Source: Maratus speciosus (lineage: Eukaryota > Arthropoda > Arachnida > Araneae > Salticidae). Taken from it: a stretch of DNA of 64,000 nucleotides. The DNA is taken from positions 273,948,411 through 274,012,410 of the forward strand of contig OZ010786.1 in the NCBI GenBank assembly GCA_963932465.1, given 5' to 3'. Position 1 is the first letter of the stretch; every line of letters starts with the position of its first letter. This document shows, piece by piece, positions 11,560 to 23,480 of this stretch. The notes beneath the pieces were generated by a model. The model was not told where the DNA came from. It was given only the letters and a program-made list of their open reading frames with translations, and made no database searches. A program made the position numbers and the translations under genes.

Positions 11560-12021
11560 GTGTCTGCATTCCTTGCATTCTCCCGCCCACCTGTCAATCA
11601 ACTGGCGCCAGCAAGACGGTACATGCTTCGACATGATCGTTTCTTGCAGGCGTAGGGCGTCACTTCGTCTACTGGTATTGCCACAGGATGTCGTCATACC
11701 TGAAAGCTCGCTTCTGATTGGTTGTTAGCGGTCACGTGATCTGTTATCAGTGAACTTGATCTCTAATCAGTGACCTTCATCTGCAGGTGTTAGACCCCGC
11801 GCACATCAGTCGAGGCTTGGATCTGGTGGAGGTAGGTCACATGTTTCACAGATCCCATTTACCGTACATTTGGCTTAGTGCTATGCGGTACCTTATCGAA
11901 CCTTCTACGGCATAAGATTGAGTAAAACTGCCGTCGAATTTTAAGCTTCTTGCTACTTTTCAATGAGTCTGCTTGTTCGAATCATCAAAAGCTTAGGGAA
12001 ACTTCTTTCCAAAAGGTATGT
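11560..12021 (+). promoter_or_regulatory. Promoter/first-exon-like module, right arm inner copy
   Basis: Contains CCCGCCCACCTGTCAATCAA, an inverted CCAAT box at about 11715-11722, CACGTG at 11733-11738, two TCAGTGA-CTT repeats, CTGCAGGTGTTAGACCCCGC, and CCAAAAG|GTATGTAAAT at 12009-12021 as a donor-like site pointing outward. It retains the upstream part lost from its mirrored partner. Confidence 0.4.
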
Positions 12022-12949
12022 AAATTTTTTGTCTAATATAGTGTTTAATACAACAACAGTTTTAACAAACTTATAACGATCCTTTCAAAATGTGTCTTTC
12101 AATTTAGTAATTTGCTTTACTTTTCTTCATTTAACCTAACTATAAATTTCAAAGTTCGCGTTTTCAGCATACTATGAATTCACGATTTCATTTAAAACAT
12201 ATTCTGACATCAAATGTATTATTATACTCTAAGTAGTATACATTATACTCTAAGAGTATTATCATACTCTATTATTTCCAAAAAATTGTTAAACTCATTC
12301 CTCAGTTTCTAACAAAGTGTTTTAAAAAAACTTATAACAATTCTTCCAAATTAAGTTAATCAGTTGCTTTTTAAAAGTTGGAACTGGCTTGTGATTACTA
12401 AATTCATGAGTTTGTCTTTCTTAATGAATTTTGTTCGGTAGCTCGCACTTTCTTCAGGATATGTTTAACCATGACCAAAGTTATGTTCGAACATGTTTAA
12501 CCATGTTCGGATATGCTCAAAGGTAGTTCGAGTATATTTAATCAAGCTCAAAGTTAGTTGGGATATATTTAACAATGTTCGGATATGCTCAAAGTTTGTT
12601 CAAACATGTTTAACCATGTTTGGATAGGTTCAAATATTGTCAGGATATATGTTTAATCGTGTCCAAAGTTATGTTCGAACATGTTTAATCATATTCTGAG
12701 ATGGTTAACTATGCTTAAATTTATGTTTAACCATGGCCAGAGACATGCTCTGAAACATTCTTTTTCACTTGCATGAGAAAAGTATGTTATTTCAAAAATA
12801 TTAACAGTTTAAGAAAAATAATGTTTTTTTGCATGAACGTAAATTTAAGGGTAGTATCTATCTATATAAATGTTTAAGTAAAAGCATACATCCACGACTA
12901 CGTGTCTCTAAATATATGAAAGTTAAATGTTTATGTGTGGGTTCTTGTG

Positions 12950-12953
12950 TAAA

Positions 12954-13006
<53 letters not shown>

Positions 13007-13037
13007 AAACATACGTATGTATGTATATGTATATGCA

Positions 13038-13082
<45 letters not shown>

Positions 13083-13090
13083 GTATGTAT
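12950..13090. repeat. (TA)n / (CATA)n compound microsatellite, right arm
   Basis: Mirror partner of 9450-9625, with extra ATATACATATA blocks. The poly-I/Y frames across it are artefacts. Confidence 0.95.
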
Positions 13091-13099
13091 AAAATTTAT

Positions 13100-13800
13100 T
13101 AGTTTTAAAAATTATAGAAAGTTTACAAAGATGATAAAAAGTTTTACAAAGTTTTAACAAATATAAAAAAAAGTTTAACAAAATTTAAAAAAGTTTTAAC
13201 AAAAAAGTTTTACAAAAAATATATAAAAAAAGTTTTAACAAAAGTTTATAAAAAAGGTTTTAACAGAAATTTTTTTAACAAAAGTAAAACAAAATGTTTT
13301 AACAAAGTAAAAATGTTTTACAAAAAAAGTTTTAACAAAAGTAAAAAAAGTTTTAACAAAAAAAATTTTAACAAAAGTAAAAAAAAGTTTTAAGAAAAAA
13401 AAAGTTTTAAGAAAAAAAAAGTTTTAAGAAAAAAAAAAGTTTTATAAAAAAAGTTTTATAAAGAAAAAGTTTTATAAAAAAAATTTTTATAAAAAAAAAG
13501 TTTTATAAAAAAAGTTTTAACAAAAAAAGTTTTAACAAAATTTTAAAAAAAAATTTGTAAAAATTTTTTTTTAATAAAAGTACAAAAAAAAAAGTTTTAA
13601 CAAAATTTAAAAAAAATGTTTAACAACAAAAAGTTAAAAAGTTAAAAAAAGTTTTAACAAAAAAAGTTTAAAAAGTTTAAACAAAAAAAAGGTAAAAAAA
13701 TTTTTAACAAAAAAAGTTAAAACGTTAAAAAAGTTTTAACAAAAAAAAGTTAAAACCTTAAAAAGAAAATTATAAATTAAAATTTTTACAAAAATTTTTA
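13100..13800. repeat. Degenerate A-rich repeat (AAAAAAGTTTTAAC type)
   Basis: Mirror partner of 8740-9450. The unit number and A-run lengths differ between arms. Confidence 0.9.
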
Positions 13801-14109
13801 AAATAAAATAGTTTTAAATATGTTTTTTTAAATTCTGAAAGATTAAAAACTGTCTAAATATGAATGAACCTGTTCGGATATGTTCAAATATAGTTCGGAT
13901 TGTTTAAACATGCCCAAAGTTATGTTCGAATTTGTTTAATCATACTCTGAGATGGTTAACTATGCTTAAAGTTATGTTTAATTATGATCAGAGACATGTT
14001 CTGAAACATTCTTTTTTCGCTTGTACGAGAAAAGTATGTTATTTCAAAATTATTAACAGTTAGTTTAAAAAAATGTCTTTTACATCAACGTAATATATAT
14101 TTTTTCCTA

Positions 14110-14526
14110 AAATACTATGATGCAGAATGTAGGCGCCACTCTGTCTGCATTCCTAACATTCCACGACGCCCCCTGTCAATTAACTGGCGCCAGATTGTCT
14201 ACAGGTATTGCCACAGGATGTCGTCATACCTGAAAGCTCGCTTCTGATTGGTTGTTAGCGGTCACGTGATCTGCTATCAGTGACCTTGATCTCTAATCAG
14301 TGACCTTCATCTGCAGGTGTTAGACCCTGCGCACATCAGTTGTGTCTTGGATCTGGTGGATGAAGGTCGTATGTTCTTTAGCTCTCGTTTACCGAACATT
14401 TAGCTTAGTGCTCTGCGGTACTTTATCGTACCTTTTACGGCATAAAATTAACTAAAGTTACCGTCGACTTTTCAGTTTCATGCTATTTTCAATGACTCTG
14501 CTTGCTTCAATCAACAAAAGGTATGT
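14110..14526 (+). promoter_or_regulatory. Promoter/first-exon-like module, right arm outer copy
   Basis: Contains CCCCCTGTCAATTAACTGGC, an inverted CCAAT box, CACGTG at 14263-14268, TCAGTGACCTT twice, and AACAAAAG|GTATGTATAA with the donor-like GTATGT at 14521-14526. It mirrors 8017-8440 with very few differences. Confidence 0.4.
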
Positions 14527-17086
14527 ATAATTATTTTGTCTTTTAAGTGTAATTTTTGTCTAGTGTTTCTTAAAACAAAAAAAGTTTTAACAAACTTATA
14601 ACAATCCTTTCAAAATGTGTCTTTCAATTTATTTATTTGCTTTATTAAACTGAACTTAAAATTTCACATTCTACATTACTTAATTCAAAACACGTTCTAT
14701 CATTCTCGATATTCAACTTGTGTTTCACAAGTTTTGCTTTCATTAGTTTTATCTGTGATTTCATTTAAAAAAAACAATTGTTGAAAAAATAAACTCGAAA
14801 AATATATTTTCAAACAATGTGATTTGTTTAACATATTATTTCTAACAACAAAACTAAAAATATGTCATTGAAGTTAGCCATTTACTTTTTTCTAAATTAA
14901 AACTGACTCAAAATTCATTGTTAAAAGCGATTTTTGTCACGTAGCAATCAGATTTCTCTCACTCATATGTTTGATAATTTAGTTAAAGACATCTACTTTC
15001 AGAGTATTATCTAAAAGGTTTATTCTGTTTTCAAATAAACGTCTTTCTATTTCAAAGTATTTTAAAAACAACATCTGTTAGTTTGTAAAAAAAATGAATG
15101 AAAACTTTCGTTAAAAAGTTGTCTTTGGATTAAAGAACAACTTAAAAATATCTATTTGTGTTTCAATCTTTTTAAGAAAATCAAGCGTTATTCTTTTGAA
15201 AACTTGAAAAATAAATACAATTTAATTTATGATAACATTAGTTTAATTTAATGAGAGACATTTATTCATACAACTGAAACGGTTAATGAACGTTTAAAAC
15301 AAATCTTAGTTATGTTTGAAGCGATCTTTCTTTAACCCATTCGGAACCATGAGCGCATATGCACCCACGAAAGTTCTTAAAACGTTTGAATTTGATATCA
15401 GTAAAAAAAAAAAAAATAGAAGTAAAATTGATTGTATTTAATTACGTGATTTTTGTGATTTACAAAGCTAATTGAAATAATTAATAAAAGTAGTGCCAAA
15501 CGAATAAAATTCATGAAAAAAAATGCTGGTTCTGAACAGGTTAAAAGCTGAGAAAAAGCAATAATAGCATTCTTTTCTTTTAGCAGAAAATATCTGTTTA
15601 TTTCATCAATTTTAGTAAAAACTCATTATAAAAAACTTAATACAGTCTCCAGAAAATTAAAAAAATAATTTCTGTTAATTGAAATCTTGATTTTTAATGT
15701 ATAAAAAGGAAAAAAGATTTATATTTGAATCGAAACATACTCTTTTTATTTTAAACTAAAAATAAAAAAGATTTATCTTCTATTCTTAATTGAACATCTT
15801 TGTTGAGATAAGAAACATGGTGATAGGAAATGTCTGAAAACTATTTTTTTTCTTTTTTCCTAAAGCAATACATAGTTTTCATAGTTGAACGCTATGAGAG
15901 ATTGCATCCCACAGGAGATGCTAAAAGATATAACACCCCTTCTAAAACTCGCCAGAGGGGTGAGCGTTTCAAAAGTTGCTTGATAACAAACATTATCTAC
16001 AATTGTTATTTCAACTAACGTGTGAAACTATGGACTGGCTTCCCATTCGTTTAAAGCTTCGCTAGTTCCAGCAAATCAAAGGGTCTAAAAATGATGTCAT
16101 TGAAAACAAAATAATATCACAACATTGTAAAACTTCATTTGGAAATCATTTGCGGACTGTTATTTTCTATATTTTGCTATCGTGTTTTCAAGACCGGGAA
16201 TTCAATGAAGATTTTCAATTTTGAAGAAGTAAGTTTTTGTTTTGACATGTTGGAAAATTTTGTTAAAAAAATTCACTACTAAAAGTTAATACTTAAAAGC
16301 TTCTTTAAATAGTTATTTTACTAGTTAAAAACATTTATCTAATTGCCTACATTGTTATTTGTTAAAATATATTATCATTAACCTTTTTTGGTATAAGATT
16401 CAAACTATCAAAAGAACTTGTTCGTTCTATTTGAAAAGACTTCAGTAGCTCGCGCATTTAAATTTATTTCTCCAAATTAGTGGATAAGATTAAACTTAAG
16501 AAAATTCATAGCTTTCACATCAATTTACTGTTAACTTGAAAAAATATATTCCTTCATTAGTAACTAATAATAAAATAAAATAAATAAATAAAGTACAAAC
16601 CACTTTTTCTAAAAATAAAATAAAACTTTGCGTTATCTATCATTTAAATATCTTAGTTAAAAGCAGTAAAATACTAATTGATACAATACCGGCAAGAAAC
16701 ATCGTTGATGCGCAACCGTATGGTTACACACAGAATAACCTTTCACTATATATATAGAAACCACTTGTCTCGTAGGAGACATGAGAGAAAACTAGCGATT
16801 ACAACTACTTCGCATTCTTTTAGATAAAACACTTAAGAAAATTCAAAAGCTTTCACCTAAATTTCTGTTAACTTGAATATATATATATATATATATATTA
16901 TCTTTCATTAGTAACTAATAAAAAAAATATATAGTTCATACCACTTTTTCTAAAAAACAAAACTTTACTTCCTTAGTCACTGAAAATGTCTTAGTTAAAA
17001 GATTAAAACTAACTTGCATTCTTATAAATAAAATATATATCTCTCAAAATAAGTAGTTAAAAAACTAATATAGAAAGCATATTCAT
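14527..17086. other. Right palindrome arm without a recognisable gene
   Basis: Mirror of 5502-8016. A frame at 15830-16018 can be translated but has no recognisable family. (TA)n lies at about 16875-16898. The empty site for the foldback transposon lies near 17028-17046, where AAATATATATCTCTCAAAAT is uninterrupted. Confidence 0.6.
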
Positions 17087-17365
17087 ATGATGAAACAACG
17101 GGTTGCAATAATGTGTCCTCTCCGAGCGAGATTTGATAATGATCAAGTATTTCACCTGTCCAGGAAGAAAAGAATTCCGGGATGTACTGATACAATCTAT
17201 TTTCTTGAAAGGGAGTGTGTTGCAGTGTATGGGTTCAAAACCTGTAATTCTAAAGGTATGTTTTCTTTACAAAACCGTAATGGAATTTGTGTATATGATT
17301 CTTTGGATACTCAGAGAAATCGAATAAGCTTGCATGATGTTCCATATCATCCAAAACATTCTTAG
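17087..17365 (+). other. Small mirrored ORF, possible exon (right copy)
   Basis: A 92-codon frame beginning MMKQRVAIMCPLRARF, mirrored at 1326-1565 with a frame change near the AGGAAGAAAAGAATTC stretch that alters the C-terminal part. CTAAAG|GTATGT at about 17248 would be a good donor. There is no recognisable domain. It may be part of a transcript initiated at the outward-facing modules, but nothing in the sequence proves it is translated. Confidence 0.25.
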
Positions 17366-17693
17366 TGTGTATATGGTAACACAATGAGTTCGTGTCGTTG
17401 AAAATTAGCTTTACATCATCTTATTTATACTCTTTTTAATAAAATCATAGTGAAATTTATACATTAGAAGTTTAGGTAATTCTAAGATTGTAAATCCAAC
17501 ATAAATCGGTCGATTCAAAAGTATGTTATTTTTAAGCCTTTCCACAGCACTTAGGTCTTCATCTTATGTTAAATATGCTTTAAACTAGGTGAAGTCATTA
17601 ATTTTCAACTCTTTTTCAGTGTTCCAAAGCACAATATTTCTCCTTTTTCCAAAAACAGTTGTTCATTAATTTAAAAAAGTTCTTTTCTTAGTT

Positions 17694-17694
<1 letters not shown>

Positions 17695-17726
<32 letters not shown>
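17695..17726. repeat. Poly-A tract, right arm
   Basis: A run of about 32 A, the mirror of the poly-T at 930-959. Confidence 0.95.
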
Positions 17727-17728
<2 letters not shown>

Positions 17729-17859
17729 GTTTTCGCATTCAGCATATATTTCAGTTAACAATCATCCTTGACAATAATTAAACAAAAACATTATTGTTAA
17801 AAACTAATTCGCGTTCTTTTGATTAGTAAAAATAATTTATATTCTTTTAAATAATATTT

Positions 17860-18130
17860 AAATGAAAATAAATGTAAAGTTGTTTATTAAAAGCTTTATT
17901 TGAGAAAAAACTTGTTTCGGAAATTAACAAATGACTGAGAGAAAAATTAACTAATTTATTAAAAAGTTTTATTACCAAATAGCTTACTGAAAAAAAAAAA
18001 CTTGTTCGGAAATTAACAAATAACTAAATGAAAATTAACTAATTTATTTAAAACTTTATTACAATGACTAAATGAAAAACTTGTTTTGAAAATTAACAAA
18101 TGACTAAAAATTATAACTTATTTCGTTAAA
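17860..18130. repeat. Tandem repeat with AAATTAACAAATGACTAAAT core
   Basis: About four diverged units containing ACTTGTTTCGGAAATTAACA, AATGACTAAATGAAAA and TTAACTAATTTATTAAAA, with a period near 65-85 bp. It begins just outside the palindrome's right end. Confidence 0.75.
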
Positions 18131-18159
18131 ACTTAAAAATGTATTAACCTCTTTATGTC

Positions 18160-18392
18160 AGTTCAAAATAGGATGATGTCATCACAGGTGAGTTGAAAAT
18201 CCTATCAAGAGAGGGCGCTCGTGTTCATGCCCTCGGGTGAAAGCGATGGTGCTGCCACCTAGGTTCGACTCTCGACCAATCAGAAGCCAGCTTTTATCTA
18301 GATGAAACCGGTTTCCGAGCAAGCATTCGTTCATTAGCCCGGTGGATTTCATACTGATCGGACGTGTTTCTGCGCTGCTCCGTGGTAAGTTT
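18160..18392 (+). promoter_or_regulatory. Promoter plus first-exon-like segment outside the palindrome
   Basis: GC-rich relative to its surroundings. ACCAATCAGAAGCCAGCTTT (18275-18294) is almost the same as the CCAAT block of the palindrome modules, here in forward orientation and followed by TTATCTAGATG. Then comes GCGCTGCTCCGTG|GTAAGT with a consensus donor at 18385-18390. The configuration suggests a transcription start and a 5' exon, but I see no protein it would encode. Confidence 0.35.
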
Positions 18393-18439
18393 TTTTAATA
18401 GTTTGCATGCGATCTTTTCTAATCACCTCATCATTCCTA

Positions 18440-18840
18440 ATTACCTAATATTATCTTTCCTTTGTTCTAATCCCTCTCTAACAGGATACTTTCATTCATT
18501 ATCCTTTGTTTAATCCCTCTCTACTACAGTAGACTTTCCATTAACGCTTCTTTGTTTTAACCCTTCTACTATAGCATGTCGCGTGGACGCCAGTCTGTCT
18601 CGACTCCACCTACCTGTTCGTCACTTTCTTATCTCCCCTACCTGTCTTTGTTTAACCCCTCTACTATAGCATACCGTGTGGGCGCCAGTCTGTCTCGACT
18701 CCACCCACCTGTCCATCACTTTCTTATCTCCCCCTACCTGTCAATCACTCAACTCCGCCCACCTGTCAATCATCATTGCTCCCTGCTCTTGGCTCCTTGT
18801 GGGGTAGAACTGTCTTTTTCCTTCTACTTACAGGGTTACA
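18440..18840 (+). repeat. Pyrimidine-rich tandem repeats ending in an acceptor-like site
   Basis: Repeats of TTTGTTTAACCCCTCTACTA and a 95-bp unit with GCGCCAGTCTGTCTCGACTC (first unit from about 18571, second from about 18666). CACCTGTCAATCA here is also found in the palindrome modules. TTTTTCCTTCTACTTACAG at 18815-18833 is a strong acceptor-like sequence, and many short TACAG/ATAG steps precede it. The frame at 18576-18857 follows from the repeats. Confidence 0.5.
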
Positions 18841-18879
18841 GAAAATTATTCATATAAACCGAGGTCAATATGTTTAAAC

Positions 18880-19050
18880 TATGTAGGGGCGTTAGGGGCA
18901 ATTGAAACCCGCTTAATAAAACTGATATATTCTTTTAAAATTATTTTAGGCAAATAGGATCAATATTATCAATCATTTGATAGTCACAAATCGATGGCGA
19001 TAGTCCCTGCTCCCTGAAAAACTATACTTCATGTCGGTGCCCCTACCTTC
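18880..19050. mobile_element. Possible short hAT-like MITE
   Basis: Starts GTAGGGGCGTTAGGGGC and ends GGTGCCCCTAC, a short inverted match. Internal TAGTCCCTGCTCCCTGAAAA resembles TTGTCCCTGCTCCTGGAAAA at 27318. Target duplication not seen. Confidence 0.3.
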
Positions 19051-20916
19051 AATGGATGCAGAAGCGAAAAAGTTTTGAAATTGCGATTTTTTTTATTTTG
19101 ATAGGGAGAGAAACTTGAAATTTGCGTGATGGTAATTACTTAAAAGTTTTAAATGCTATGTAAGAACAGTTTCTAAAAAATTCGAAAATTAAAACGGTGA
19201 AATCAGCATAAAGTGTTCTAAAAACGTCCTAAATTACGATTTCAGTGAAATTGTTAAGGATAGAAAATTTTAATTTGATGTGGATGTTACTTTTAAGACT
19301 AGTTTCACAGAACAGTTAAAAAGGTTTAGATATTTAAAAGGTTGAAATGAATGATGAAAAGCGTTCAAAAAAAGTTTAAAATTACCATTTTTGTGGAAAT
19401 GTTAAGGATACAAACTTGAAATTATACACGGTTGCTACTTTTAAGACAAAAATATATGCGCCTTACACTTTTTTAAATTGAAATATAAAAAGCTGTGGGA
19501 GAAAAAGCGCCTTTTAACGGGAAATATACGAGAATTTCATAAAAATGTATTTTTTGTTCCTAACGGAAAAGAGAAAATATATATATATATATTTAACCAT
19601 AATTAATGACCCCCCCCCCCCCTTGGAGCGATGATATGTCCCCTCCCGGAAGATTTGAGATTTTGTATTTACAATGGTCAAAAAGTGGAATCCCCCCCAA
19701 CCTCCCCCGGTGCCACAAACATCCCTCACGGAGAAAAGTGCCTGAATTAAACACTGTTAATGACTAAAAATAAAATCTTGAGATTTGTGTACCAAGTGTA
19801 TTTCCCTTAATTGCAAATCATTTAAACTTTGAAACAAAATAATAAAAATAAGATACATATATTTTTGTTGGAATTTTAATCTAATTAAATATAAAGAAAT
19901 GATCTATAAATATTATTTATTAAGCTTACAAATATTTTTACAGTGCACATTTTAGACAATTTTTAAACAGTTTAAAGAATTGAAAGGAAAAAAAAAGGGT
20001 TCTGCATCAGATAACTGATTTGCAGCTGCAAATTGCGTTTAATAAACGTAATAAATTACGCTAAACATACGACATTACGGTAACATACAAAATTATGCTT
20101 ATATCATAAAAATAAACTTGCAACAAACCGATGAAGAAAGTCTATCGTAAAAGCAAAATGAAACAGTTTGATGTTAGCTTCACATCATAAAAGTATAAGA
20201 ATAAATCAAAGGGGATGCTTTGCATCTCCACCCGTTCTCGCCAAAGCAAATTTTTGTAGCATATTTAGAGCAATTAATTTAATTAAAATACTCCAAAATT
20301 TTCAGGAATATTTTCACAGTACATTTACTTATTTTCCAACATTTTTCAAGGATTTTAATGAATTAAAGTAAAAAAAAAAAATCTTTACGGCATAACTAAT
20401 TTGTTGCAGCAAATTTTGTGCGAATAACCATACTAAATTGTTGTACATCATAAGAAACTTATAACAAGCTGAAGAAAAAAGAACATTGTATAAGCAAAAT
20501 TCAACAGTTCGATGTTTGCTTTACATCATAAAATTATAAAAATAAATCAGTGAATTTGCTTTTTATCCCCCCCCCTTTTTTTTTTACCAAAAAGAGCTTT
20601 CAAAATATACTGACAAACCAGTTAATTTCAATAATGTACTCATAAAATCCCATTCATATGAAAAAAATCGAACAATGTTTAATTGTTCTTTAAACTAAAA
20701 GCATGTTTGATAATAGTGTATTACTAGTACAACTAATTATTTATTGATGGTACTAATTAACAAAAGTCCTTTTATGACTTTCACATTTTAAAAATCTTCT
20801 CGAAATACGCACCCTTTTTTTAAAGGGTCTTTTTTGTAAAATGAGTAATTTTGTTCGATGTCTTGCAACTGAGCGTTTTATATATTAAACAGATTTAAAT
20901 GGTTTCGTGAATTGGC

Positions 20917-20960
<44 letters not shown>

Positions 20961-21207
20961 CGAATTTTGATTTCGAAACAGTCTCAGGTTTTTTTTCAAT
21001 TAATTATCAATTTTCAAAACTATAATTTTTTTTTCTGTCATTTACAGTATGTAAATAGTCACTATATCATATGCATACAGTGCAATATGTTTAACACGAA
21101 AACGCTTAATATGAAAAATTGGTTAACACAAAATGATATAGCGGTCCGAATAGTATACGATGCATTTTAATGCATTTTTATTCTTTTAACACTAAAAAAA
21201 TTCGCTT
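19051..21207. other. Intergenic sequence with a diverged tandem duplication
   Basis: No gene recognised. About 19980-20350 and 20355-20600 are diverged direct copies: ACATCATAAAAGTATAA at 20182 recurs as ACATCATAAAATTATAA at 20523, offset about 341. Poly-C lies near 19611-19622 and a long poly-A at 20919-20959, which creates a poly-lysine frame. Confidence 0.55.
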
Positions 21208-21985
21208 TCAAGCTAGTAAGTTTGAGTTGAAATTGGTGAATTTTGTGTTAAAACCACTGAATTTTGGGTGAAAATCAGCGAATTTCGTGTTTTTTGTAAA
21301 TACTAAATATGATGTTTGATGAAAATCCGTGCAATAGTTCTTGAGATACAGCTCTTGCGAAAATCGTGAACATGCAGCACAGCAGCGCCACCTGTTGGGT
21401 GATTTATACCAAAAATTAAACTGCACTAATTTATATCAGGGACTAACTAAATCTGAAGTTTGATGAAAATTCGTGCATTTTTTCTTGATTTAGAGCTATT
21501 ACGATAATCATGAATAATGCAGCATAGCAGCGCCACCTCTTGGACGATTTTCACAAAAAAGTAACCAGCACCAAACTATATCTTGAAGTAACTGAATCTG
21601 AAGTTTTATGAAAATCCGTGCAGTAGTACTTGAGATATAGCTATTGCAGAAATCGTGGAAAATGCCGCATAGCAGCGCCACCTGTTGTGCGATTTTCATT
21701 AAAAACTAATCAGTTCCAGTGTATATCAAGGTCTAACTAAATATAAAGTTTTGTGAAATTCCGTGCATTATTTCTTGAGATAGAGCGCCTGCAAAATTTT
21801 TGTCACATACAGACTCACAAAGTGACAGAGTGACAGACTCACAGACAGACATTTTCTAAAAACCATCAAATCGTGTTCTGGGCATCCTAAAATGTATAAA
21901 TCCGTCGAAAATCGGTAGTCGAAATTTTTCACGAATCCAATACTTTCTTCTTGTAAAGATAGAAGAAAGTAAAAAAACAGGGATC
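21208..21985. repeat. Tandem-repeat element with CTCF-like motifs (HINE/Helentron-like?)
   Basis: Units of about 145 bp, each with TTTGATGAAAATCCGTGCA, TTCTTGAGATACAGCT and AGCAGCGCCACCTGTTGG. The motif AGCGCCACCT occurs at about 21384, 21529 and 21674. After the array come a CAGA-type microsatellite (21812-21850), GGGCATCCTAAAATGTATAA, ATCCGTCGAAAATCGGTAG and a terminal hairpin ACTTTCTTCT...AGAAGAAAGT (21948-21972). The plan of tandem core, microsatellite and 3' hairpin resembles non-autonomous Helentron/HINE elements, but the assignment is tentative. Confidence 0.55.
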
Positions 21986-22980
21986 CCATTATGTTAATGT
22001 CTGAGCGCAGTATGTTTAAGCCTGATAGAAAACGTATAAGAACTGCTAAGCACGAGGATTTAGAGACAGCTTTGCTTATTTGGTTCAAACAAGCTAGATC
22101 TCAGAATGTTGAAAAAGACACCTCATAAAATGATCTCATTTTTTCCCTCCAAAACAATATTTTGTTTACTTGCTTTTTATCCTAATGGATGCAACTTACT
22201 AATAATTTAACAGAAAACCAAAATAAAATTTGACGACGTCGAAAATGTTTCTGAGTTTTGTTCTTTTTTAAAGGATCATTTAACTGGAAATTCTTTTAAA
22301 ACGAAAAAAAAATTTCGGTCTGCTCAGTTTCGTGTTAAACGTATTTCACTGTATACGAAAATCAAAATATATATATATAAATTTACACGTGTAAATAAAA
22401 TTCATAATCATGAAATAACAATAAAGTTGAACAGAAGAATTGGAAGCTCTGTTCTTTAAATTTTGATAACTCTGTTAAAAATGACTAAATGCGAGTTTAT
22501 ACTAGATATTGAGAGAGGGAAATGTCAAAAAGGGGGGCTGAAAATTCATCGAATTCAAAATATAATTCAGTATGTTTTGGTCATACAAAGATGATTTATC
22601 TTTGTTTGGCATTTAAAATAAGAGATACTGTTTATAACAAGACATAACATACCTTAAACATCCTGTCTTCACAATTTAATCGAATTTGAACTGAGAAAAT
22701 AATAAAAAAACACTAATTACTTTTCCCTTCCAGTTATCCGGCTCTACTTTAACAATTAGGTAACATATGATTATTTTTTAAAGTAATTTAAATTACTCTT
22801 CATTACTACTTTCTTTTCAAACATATCATCCGTTAAATTTTGAGATGTAGATAAATTAATCACCGTAGCGAAAGAAAACATCCTTTCTACAGCTCCAGAT
22901 GATGGCATTGCTGTATTATATTTCACAAATACTCTCCTTATCAACTGATAACATTCTAGCAGGTTTACTTCTTGTCACTG
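21986..22980. other. Intergenic, nothing recognised
   Basis: A+T-rich with no meaningful frame, no inverted termini and no RNA-like motif that I can support. Confidence 0.5.
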
Positions 22981-22984
22981 TTCC

Positions 22985-23175
22985 GAAAAAAACCCCGATA
23001 TAAGGAGTTCGACTTTCTTTCGAGTCATACCGAGCCCGACCAGAAAGAGTCAAAGTCTACTCAAAAAGAAACCAAATCCAAAATATTTAAATAGAACCCG
23101 ATCCAAGACAAGACTCGATGCAAGACCTTAGCAGCGATCAAGAGTGATTAAACCAGAAAAAGCTTGAAAAAAAAA
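22985..23175. repeat. Degenerate CCCGAnCC-type sequence, second locus
   Basis: ATACCGAGCCCGACC, AGAACCCGATCCAAGACAAG and similar words resemble the centre of the foldback element (3660-4140) and 29150-29260. No boundaries can be set. Confidence 0.4.
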
Positions 23176-23224
23176 TAAAATAAAGGCCCCAAAGCCAGAA
23201 CAATACATGAAGTTTTCAATCATA

Positions 23225-23480
23225 AATCCTTCATTAGATTGACTAATTAGATTGACTAATTAGATTAAGAATTGATTTAATCGTAAAAAAGCAAGCGATT
23301 ACACCCAAATAATCATTGGTCATTAGTCTATGAGTAGGATTGAATAGATTTAATCGTAATCAAAGCATTGATTACATTAAAATAATCACTGATCGTTAGT
23401 CTATGAGTTGGATTGAAACTAAGCTTAATCGGTCAATCTTTAGTCAGGATTAAAAAAATAATCGTTAACTTTCAATCATT
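23225..23480. repeat. Short tandem repeats around TTAATCG
   Basis: ATTAGATTGACTA is repeated at 23233-23265. Then come two copies of a roughly 75-bp unit with AATAATCAYTGRTCRTTAGT and CTATGAGTNGGATTGAA. Confidence 0.65.

Larger units (their letters stand above)
11072..17842. repeat. Right arm of the giant palindrome
   Basis: Reverse complement of the left arm, without the foldback insertion, so it shows the empty site at about 17028-17046. Its outer end is near 17842, where pairing with 814 stops. Microsatellites, T/A homopolymers and modules occur in mirrored order. It retains a segment (about 11268-11657) missing from the left arm. Because a similar segment with CTGTCAATYAACTGGCGCCA also sits in the outer module near 14160-14190, I infer a deletion in the left arm rather than an insertion here. 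Confidence 0.93.

Noticed and set aside
20907..21170. Frame beginning with a poly-lysine stretch
   Set aside because: It reads through a 40-base poly-A run; no recognisable domain follows.
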